DNA from: Clostridia bacterium
GTDB lineage: Bacteria; Bacillota_A; Clostridia; Christensenellales; Aristaeellaceae
Assembly (NCBI GenBank): GCA_017938785.1
Contig: JAGBAU010000260.1
Span: 1-10,556, forward strand
Length of the DNA stretch: 10,556 bases
Direction of reading: 5' to 3'
In this document: in pieces, positions 5,999 to 10,556 of the stretch
How the letters are laid out: each line of letters opens with the position of its first letter
Position numbering within the stretch: position 1 is the first letter of the stretch
Translations under genes and position numbers: made by a program
The notes under the pieces: generated by a model
What the model saw: only the letters and a program-made list of their open reading frames with translations
Database searches by the model: none
What the model was told of the DNA's origin: nothing

Positions 5999-6916
5999 AT
6001 GAAGAAAGTTCTCGCAATCGTTCTCGCAATGCTGATGGTTCTGTCCTGCTCTGCAATGGCAGCAGACCAGCTGGGCTTCCTGCCCCCGGCCATGACCAGC
6101 CCGTTCTATGCAGCCTGCATCGAAGGTGCTACCCCCGTTGCCACCGCTCTGGGCTATGAGCTCGTAGTTATGGCTCCCGAAGCAGAAGATGACTATGCAA
6201 CCCAGACTTCCATGATGGAAGACATGATCACCCAGGGCGTTAAGGGTATCGCCGTTTGCGGCATCAACCTGGATGCTCTGATTCCCGCCATCAAGAAGGC
6301 CAACGAAGCTGGTGTTCCGGTTGTTATGTTCAACACCATCACCGAAATCGAAGGCGCTGAAGTTTATGCCTACTCCGGCTACAACCAGTACAACGGCGGC
6401 GCCAAGATCGCAGACTGGGTAAACGCTCAGACCGGCGGCAAGGCAGTTGCAGCCATCATCGAAGGTCTGCCCTCTGACTACACCACCCAGCGTATGGGCG
6501 GCTTCGTAGACAAGTGCGCTTCCGACTATCCGGGCATCACCGTTGTTGCTACCCAGCCCGGCGACTGGGTACGTGAGAAGGGCATGAACGCTGCTATGGA
6601 CATGATCCAGGCACATCCCGAAATCTCCGTCATCTACGGCCTGTCTGACGAAATGGCTCTGGGCGCTGTTCAGGCTTGCAAGCAGCTGAACCGCACCGAC
6701 ATCATCTGCGTTGGTCTGGACGGCAACCCGAATGCTTTCGAGTCCGTTAAGGCTGGCGAGCTGACCGCTACCCTCGACTGCGGCCCCGTTGCCATCGGCG
6801 CCAACGCCATCAAGGCTCTGGGCGATGCCATCAACGGCGTAGCACGTGAAGAAAAGGTCATCGAAGCTGAAACCACCGTTGTTGATATCACTCTGGTTGA
6901 CAACTTCATCAAGTAA
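5999..6916 (+). CDS. Sugar-type ABC transporter substrate-binding protein (RbsB-like)
   Basis: A 305-residue exported solute-binding protein with one periplasmic-binding-protein-4 domain (about residues 24-300), the fold of ribose- and galactose-binding proteins. It captures the solute outside the membrane and delivers it to the permease encoded downstream. Two-lobe features are visible: LGFLPPAMTSPFYAACIEGA at the start of lobe one, GVPVVMFNT (105-113) at a hinge, and IICVGLDGNPNAFESVKAGE (about 235-254) in lobe two. The signal is MKKVLAIVLAMLMVLSCSAM. Cys17 is preceded by V-L-S, a poor lipobox, while A-M-A at 19-21 is a good signal peptidase I site. Codons are richer in GTT, GCT and CTG than in neighbouring genes, as expected of a highly expressed gene. 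It opens the operon; the ATPase gene follows after 101 bases containing a stable hairpin. Substrate is unknown; ribose should not be assumed. Confidence 0.93.
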   Translation: MKKVLAIVLAMLMVLSCSAMAADQLGFLPPAMTSPFYAACIEGATPVATALGYELVVMAPEAEDDYATQTSMMEDMITQGVKGIAVCGINLDALIPAIKKANEAGVPVVMFNTITEIEGAEVYAYSGYNQYNGGAKIADWVNAQTGGKAVAAIIEGLPSDYTTQRMGGFVDKCASDYPGITVVATQPGDWVREKGMNAAMDMIQAHPEISVIYGLSDEMALGAVQACKQLNRTDIICVGLDGNPNAFESVKAGELTATLDCGPVAIGANAIKALGDAINGVAREEKVIEAETTVVDITLVDNFIK

Positions 6917-6923
6917 TTCCACC

Positions 6924-6937
6924 GCTGCTTAAGCAGC
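6924..6937 (+). repeat. 14-base perfect palindrome after the binding protein gene
   Basis: GCTGCTTAAGCAGC reads the same on both strands. It lies seven bases past the binding protein stop codon and 15 bases before a longer GC hairpin. It could fold as a small hairpin with a TTAA loop or serve as a protein site; its role is not known. Confidence 0.6.
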
Positions 6938-6952
6938 TATAGGGAAGAAACT

Positions 6953-6977
6953 GCGGCGGCGCTTTACGCGCCGCCGC
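6953..6977 (+). other. GC-rich hairpin between binding protein and ATPase genes
   Basis: A perfect 10-base inverted repeat, GCGGCGGCGC (6953-6962) with GCGCCGCCGC (6968-6977), has a five-base TTTAC loop. It is followed by CTTTCGGTT rather than a T run, so it is a weak terminator at best. In ABC operons such hairpins usually protect the upstream message from 3' decay or cause partial termination, giving more binding protein than ATPase and permease. That role is inferred here. Confidence 0.75.
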
Positions 6978-7017
6978 CTTTCGGTTAAAAAGTTCAAGAC
7001 ATTGGGGGCGAAATCCC

Positions 7018-8520
7018 GTGGCAGAATTTCTCGAGATGCGCGGCATCGTGAAAAAATTCCCGGGCGTACTGGCGCTGGATCATGTGAACCTCTCCGTGAA
7101 GAAGGGCGAGTGTCACGCACTGCTGGGTGAAAACGGCGCAGGCAAATCCACGCTGATGAAAATACTCTCGGGCGCCTATCAGAAGGATGAAGGCGAAATC
7201 TTCTTCGATGGACAGAAGGTAGAAATCCATTCCGCCCAGGATGCACAGAAGCTGAATATCAGCATCATCTATCAGGAGCTGAACCTCACCGAGCAGCTCA
7301 CCGTTGCGGAAAACATCTTCATGGGCCGTCAGATCATGAAGAACCGCTTCATGGTGGACTGGAAAAAGATGTATGATGAGGCGCAGGCGCTGCTGGATGA
7401 CCTGGGTGTGGACATCAATGCGCACACTTTGGTGCGCGATCTGGGCGTTGCCCATAAGCAGATGGTGGAGGTTGCCAAGGCCCTTTCGATCAATTCGAAG
7501 GTGTTGGTTATGGACGAACCCACCGCTCCGCTGACCAACCGTGAAATCAAAACGCTGTTCGACACCATCAATATGCTCAAGTCCCGCGGCGTTTCCATCA
7601 TCTATATTTCCCACAGACTGGAAGAAGTCATGGAAATCTGCGATCGCGCCACTATCATGCGCGACGGCTGCAACGTGACTGAGCTGAACGTGGCAGATAC
7701 CAACCTGGACGAAATCATCCGCTACATGGTCGGCCGTGAACTGAAGGAGAAGTTCCCGAAGATTCAGGTGGAAACCGGCGATGTGCGCATGCGCGTTGAG
7801 AAGATCAACGCCGGCAAGCAGGTGAAGGATATCTCCTTCGAGGTGCGCGGCGGCGAAATCCTGGGCATCGCAGGCCTGGTGGGCGCGGGCAGAACCGAAA
7901 CCGCGCGCGCCATCTTCGGCATGGATCCCAAGACCAGCGGTGAGATCTATATCGACGGCCAGAAGGTCGAAATCAACCAGCCCCTGGACGCCATCAAGGC
8001 GGGCATCGGCTTCGTTACCGAGGACAGAAAGGGCGAGGGCCTGGTGCTCACCATGTCCGTGGGCCAGAATATGACCCTGGCAACCCTGGAAAAATTCGGT
8101 GCATCCCTGCACATGGATCTGGGCAAGGAAAAGGATACCATTCTGGAATACATCCAGAATCTGAAGATCAAGACCCCCTCTCCGCTGCAGCTGGCAAGAA
8201 ACCTGTCCGGCGGCAACCAGCAAAAGGTGGTTCTGGCCAAGTGGCTTCTGAGCGATTCCAAGGTGATCATTTTCGATGAACCCACCCGCGGCATCGACGT
8301 CGGCGCAAAGATTGAGGTTTACAATATCATCAACAGCCTCGTCATGCAGGGCGTGGCCGTTGTAATGATCTCCTCCGAAATGCCGGAGGTTCTGGGCATG
8401 AGCGACCGCGTTGCCGTCATGCACCAGGGCGAAATCACCGGCGTATTCGACAATGATGAAACGCTCACCCAGGAGAAGATACTCTATTACGCCACCGGCG
8501 GCGATAAGCACACCGCATAA
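7018..8520 (+). CDS. Sugar-type ABC transporter ATPase with two nucleotide-binding domains (RbsA/MglA-like)
   Basis: A 500-residue cytoplasmic ATPase that powers the transporter; the length is normal for RbsA, MglA and XylG. Domain one (about 1-240) has Walker A GENGAGKST (37-45), Q-loop Gln86, Walker B VLVMDE (162-167) and switch His199. Its signature segment is DLGVAHKQM (141-149), a degenerate form usual for this position. Domain two (about 255-495) has a degenerate Walker A, GLVGAGRTE (286-294), without the lysine, but a full signature LSGGNQQK (396-403), Walker B IIFDE (417-421) and Ser in place of the switch His. This pairing of one intact and one degenerate site is typical of the family. 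The start is GTG at 7018 with GGGGG at 7004-7008; ATG at 7036 would cut off the first beta strand. Fifteen bases separate it from the permease gene. Substrate cannot be told from it. Confidence 0.95.
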   Translation: MAEFLEMRGIVKKFPGVLALDHVNLSVKKGECHALLGENGAGKSTLMKILSGAYQKDEGEIFFDGQKVEIHSAQDAQKLNISIIYQELNLTEQLTVAENIFMGRQIMKNRFMVDWKKMYDEAQALLDDLGVDINAHTLVRDLGVAHKQMVEVAKALSINSKVLVMDEPTAPLTNREIKTLFDTINMLKSRGVSIIYISHRLEEVMEICDRATIMRDGCNVTELNVADTNLDEIIRYMVGRELKEKFPKIQVETGDVRMRVEKINAGKQVKDISFEVRGGEILGIAGLVGAGRTETARAIFGMDPKTSGEIYIDGQKVEINQPLDAIKAGIGFVTEDRKGEGLVLTMSVGQNMTLATLEKFGASLHMDLGKEKDTILEYIQNLKIKTPSPLQLARNLSGGNQQKVVLAKWLLSDSKVIIFDEPTRGIDVGAKIEVYNIINSLVMQGVAVVMISSEMPEVLGMSDRVAVMHQGEITGVFDNDETLTQEKILYYATGGDKHTA

Positions 8521-8535
8521 GAGAGGGATAAAGCC

Positions 8536-9837
8536 ATGAAAAAGAGTTTGAAAATTATATTCATCATTTGCCTGATCATCGGCATCGCGGCAGCGGGCAT
8601 TAACCTCTTCGCCGCATCCCAGGCGGGCCGCCTGGCAGAGATCGAAACCCAGCAGGCTGCACGCAAGCAGGCTCTGGCCCAGATTGAAGCGGCCGATATC
8701 CTCGGCATCGATCCTGCAACCATCGTGGTTCCGGATGAAGTGGTTGTTTCCGGCATGGATACCCTTGTCATGAACCTGAACAAATCCAGCTCCATGCTGT
8801 GGGTTGTGGCCATCGACGCGCTGATCATCGGCGTCGGCGGTTTCGTTGTAGCAGCCCGCAAGGCCAAGAAGGCCAAGGAGGGCGGCGTGAAGAAACTGGG
8901 TTCCAGCAGCAACGTTCTGGGTATTCTGATCGCCCTGATCGCGCTGTGCCTTGACCTGGCCATCGCATCCCCGGTATTCCTCACCGTTTCCAACTTCCTG
9001 AACGTATTCCAGCAGATCTCCATCAACTTCGTCGTGGCTGTGGGCATGACTTTCGTCATCATCTCCGGCGGTATCGACCTGTCCGTCGGTTCCAACATCG
9101 CCCTGTCCGGCCTGCTGATGGGTATCCTGATGAAGAACTTCGGCGTTCCGGTTCCGGCTACCATCCTGATCTGCATCCTGTTCTCCGGCGTGATCGGTCT
9201 GGCCAACGGTATGCTGATCTCTTTCCTGAACCTGCCCCCCTTCATTGCCACCCTGGGCATGATGTCCATCGTGCGCGGCGCGGCTTACACCGTAACTGCA
9301 GGTCAGCCCATCTACACCTTCCCCACCGGCTTTACTGCAATCGCCAGCCGTGTCGGCGGCTTCCCGCTGTACACGATGATCATCCTGCTGGTTGTGTTCC
9401 TGCTGGGCTGGTATATCCTGCGCTACACCCGCGTGGGCCGTTACACCTATGCCATTGGCGGCAATGAGAACTGCGCGAAGCTCTCCGGTATCAACCTCAG
9501 AAAGGTCAAGTGCTTCGTTTACACCGTCAGCGGCCTGTGCTGCGGCGTTGCAGCCCTGCTGCTCTCCTCCCGTTTGGACTCTGCCGTTCCCACCAACGCA
9601 GAAGGCCAGGAGATGGACGCCATCGCAGCCGTAGTTATCGGCGGTACCTCCATGTCCGGCGGCGAAGGCAGCATGATCGGTACCCTGATCGGTATCCTGA
9701 TCATCGGTATCATCGCCAACGGTCTGAACCTGCTGGGCGTTGCCCAGGGTCCCCAGAAGATGGTCAAGGGCGCAATCATCGTTGTTGCCGTTATCATCGA
9801 CGTTATCCGCAGAAAGGCGAGCGAATCTGCCAAGTAA
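8536..9837 (+). CDS. Sugar-type ABC transporter permease (RbsC-like) with N-terminal two-helix extension
   Basis: A 433-residue membrane protein forming the channel of the transporter. Residues from about 126 onward match the ribose-type permease family: ISGGIDLSVGS (176-186), FIATLGMMSIVRG (236-248), AIGGNENCAKLSGIN (306-320), thought to contact the ATPase, and the C-terminal GGTSMSGGEGSMIGT (369-383). Usual members are about 320-340 residues. The extra first 120 residues hold a membrane helix (about 7-27), a 60-residue segment rich in Ala, Gln and Glu that may be helical (28-85), a second helix (about 87-107) and a strongly basic stretch, AARKAKKAKEGGVKK. By the positive-inside rule the middle segment lies outside. 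The ATG has AGAGGG at 8522-8527. It is the last gene of the operon, with a terminator right after. Permease identity is secure; the role of the extension is unknown. Confidence 0.94.
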   Translation: MKKSLKIIFIICLIIGIAAAGINLFAASQAGRLAEIETQQAARKQALAQIEAADILGIDPATIVVPDEVVVSGMDTLVMNLNKSSSMLWVVAIDALIIGVGGFVVAARKAKKAKEGGVKKLGSSSNVLGILIALIALCLDLAIASPVFLTVSNFLNVFQQISINFVVAVGMTFVIISGGIDLSVGSNIALSGLLMGILMKNFGVPVPATILICILFSGVIGLANGMLISFLNLPPFIATLGMMSIVRGAAYTVTAGQPIYTFPTGFTAIASRVGGFPLYTMIILLVVFLLGWYILRYTRVGRYTYAIGGNENCAKLSGINLRKVKCFVYTVSGLCCGVAALLLSSRLDSAVPTNAEGQEMDAIAAVVIGGTSMSGGEGSMIGTLIGILIIGIIANGLNLLGVAQGPQKMVKGAIIVVAVIIDVIRRKASESAK

Positions 9838-9844
9838 GCATCCG

Positions 9845-9871
9845 AAAGCCGCGCTTGTGCGCGGCTTTTTT
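9845..9871 (+). terminator. Intrinsic terminator of the transporter operon
   Basis: AAAGCCGCGC (9845-9854) pairs with GCGCGGCTTT (9859-9868) around a TTGT loop, followed by a run of T to 9871. It starts seven bases after the permease stop codon. Confidence 0.95.
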
Positions 9872-9886
9872 GTCTTTCCGGCGGTT

Positions 9887-9899
9887 CTGTGGTTCACAG
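9887..9899. repeat. Small inverted repeat before the membrane protein gene
   Basis: CTGTG (9887-9891) and CACAG (9895-9899) are separated by GTT. It lies 43 bases upstream of the likely -35 region of the next gene. It could be a binding site or chance; five-base arms are weak evidence. Confidence 0.25.
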
Positions 9900-9941
9900 G
9901 CGCCTGAATGCGAGGATGCGGTTCCGGCTGCAGAAACGCTG

Positions 9942-9972
9942 TTCAAGTACAGGATGGGCGCTGTGTTATAAT
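9942..9972 (+). promoter_or_regulatory. Extended -10 promoter of the small membrane protein gene
   Basis: A perfect TATAAT at 9967-9972 has TG one base upstream (9964-9965). The best -35 is TTCAAG at 9942-9947, 19 bases away, so the extended -10 probably compensates for poor spacing. It drives the 10023 gene, which lies beyond the transporter terminator. Confidence 0.7.
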
Positions 9973-10022
9973 AAAACCAACAAGGAACAATGCGCGTTGC
10001 GGAAACAAGGAGAGAATATATC

Positions 10023-10340
10023 GTGAAAACATGGAATATCGGTGCGAAAATCTGGTTTGTCTTCTATGTTTTTGTACAGTGGATCTTATTTATCGAAGTT
10101 ATCACTGCCCGCAACAGGCCCGGGAACCTGATTTCCACTTTCTTCATCACCGGCTTTGTGATGACTGTATTGATCCTGTGGCTGGCCTTCAGCCATAAGC
10201 GCGAGGCGCTCTATGTGCTTCTTGGCATTGCGGCGGTCAATGCAGTTATGAATCTGGTCAACGGTGGTTTTGAACCCATGCTGCGTTCGCTGGTTCTGCC
10301 GGGCGTCAACTACCTGGTGGCCCGCAATGGGGTGGAATAG
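10023..10340 (+). CDS. Small three-helix membrane protein, unrecognised family
   Basis: A 105-residue protein I do not recognise. It has three predicted membrane helices, about residues 10-27 (IWFVFYVFVQWILFIEVI), 36-56 and 61-80, joined by short loops with basic residues (TARNRPGN, SHKRE), and a short hydrophilic tail ending RNGVE. There is no signal peptide or catalytic motif. The start is set at GTG 10023, which has AAGGAGAG at 10008-10015; the in-frame ATG at 9990 has its AAGGA only three bases away and lies too near the expected transcript start. It is a single-gene unit with its own promoter and a following terminator. C/G-ending codons and the flanking signals support it as a real gene. 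Function is unknown. Confidence 0.8.
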   Translation: MKTWNIGAKIWFVFYVFVQWILFIEVITARNRPGNLISTFFITGFVMTVLILWLAFSHKREALYVLLGIAAVNAVMNLVNGGFEPMLRSLVLPGVNYLVARNGVE

Positions 10341-10363
10341 CCGGAAAATAAGCGCTTCAGAAG

Positions 10364-10405
10364 GATAAAAGCCTGCGAATTTCAATGAATTCGCAGGCTT
10401 TTATC
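10364..10405. terminator. Long bidirectional terminator between convergent genes
   Basis: A perfect 18-base inverted repeat (10364-10381 with 10388-10405) has a six-base loop; the arms read GATAAAAGCCTGCGAATT and its complement. The A and T runs on either side of the GCCTGCG core allow termination for the small membrane protein (+) and for the dehydrogenase (-). Confidence 0.9.
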
Positions 10406-10429
10406 TGATATAAATAATGGAAATTTGCT

Positions 10430-10556
10430 TCAGGATACCACATTGACCGGCTTGCCGCCGATAAATGCGCGCACATTCTGCACGGCGATATCCATCAGGC
10501 GCACGCGGGCTTCATAGGTGGCCCAGGCGATGTGGGGCGTGAAGATCATATTGGGC
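10430..10556 (-). CDS. D-2-hydroxyacid dehydrogenase, C-terminal end (partial)
   Basis: The last 41 residues of an NAD-dependent D-isomer-specific 2-hydroxyacid dehydrogenase; the rest lies past the right edge. The fragment reads PNMIFTPHIAWATYEARVRL and then continues to a TGA at 10430-10432. The segment TPHIAWAT holds the family's catalytic His (His8 of the fragment), and the IAVQNVRAFIGGKPVNVV tail is the usual end of glycerate and hydroxypyruvate reductase-like members. The enzyme would interconvert a 2-ketoacid and a D-2-hydroxyacid with NAD(H) in the cytoplasm. Which substrate cannot be judged from so short a piece, although glycerate or hydroxypyruvate is a fair guess from the PHIAWAT form. 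It faces the small membrane protein gene across a shared terminator. Confidence 0.85.
   Translation of the reverse strand, partial: PNMIFTPHIAWATYEARVRLMDIAVQNVRAFIGGKPVNVVS

Noticed and set aside
5762..6922. A minus-strand frame opposite the binding protein gene and its leader
   Set aside because: Antisense shadow that crosses the strong plus-strand promoter; no ribosome binding site and no recognisable domain.
6994..9897. A 967-codon open frame on the minus strand opposite the ATPase and permease genes
   Set aside because: It is exactly codon-aligned antisense to both genes and exists because they use no TTA, CTA or TCA codons. The translation is rich in His, Asp, Gly and Gln with no domain, and the sense genes are unmistakable.

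Overview
The window is chromosomal DNA from a low-to-moderate complexity bacterial genome, most likely an anaerobic member of the Clostridia (Bacillota). The clues are strong AGGAGG-type ribosome binding sites, consensus sigma-A promoters, a SleB/CwlJ-type cell wall hydrolase (a family tied to spore-forming lineages), a diaminopropionate ammonia-lyase, a LarA-type nickel racemase homologue, and an autonomous ribose-type ABC transporter. The coding DNA is fairly GC-rich by eye, with marked C/G preference at third positions. Genus cannot be told from the sequence alone. No RNA genes, insertion sequences, phage genes or CRISPR repeats were seen.

Layout. Positions 2-1344 (+) hold the end of a three-gene operon: the C-terminus of an unrecognised protein, a cyclophilin-type peptidyl-prolyl isomerase and an APT-family phosphoribosyltransferase, closed by a terminator that can work in both directions. 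A short secreted SleB-type hydrolase with its own promoter converges on it (1354-1776, -). Next comes a minus-strand catabolic block, read from right to left: a LarA-family racemase (4446-5696), an NAD-type malic enzyme (3223-4398), a terminator-like hairpin, and diaminopropionate ammonia-lyase (1964-3142), followed by a second terminator. A 302-base divergent control region (5697-5998) separates this block from a plus-strand transporter operon: substrate-binding protein (5999-6916), two-domain ATPase (7018-8520) and permease (8536-9837), ending in a strong terminator. A small three-helix membrane protein (10023-10340) has its own promoter and a long hairpin terminator. The window closes with the C-terminus of a D-2-hydroxyacid dehydrogenase on the minus strand (10430-10556).

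How the genes may work together. The racemase-like protein and malic enzyme sit 47 bases apart with no terminator between them. The simplest reading is that a D-hydroxyacid, plausibly D-malate, is converted to L-malate and then to pyruvate, CO2 and NADH. The ammonia-lyase also makes pyruvate, plus ammonia, from 2,3-diaminopropionate. The divergent transporter brings in an unidentified small carbohydrate-like solute; there is no kinase, isomerase or regulator beside it to reveal which one.

No wholly new system was found. The points most worth a second look are the possible malate racemase pairing, a roughly 120-residue N-terminal extension on the permease that adds a two-helix hairpin with an outside segment, the missing glutamate in the hydrolase motif, and the poor lipobox of the binding protein.
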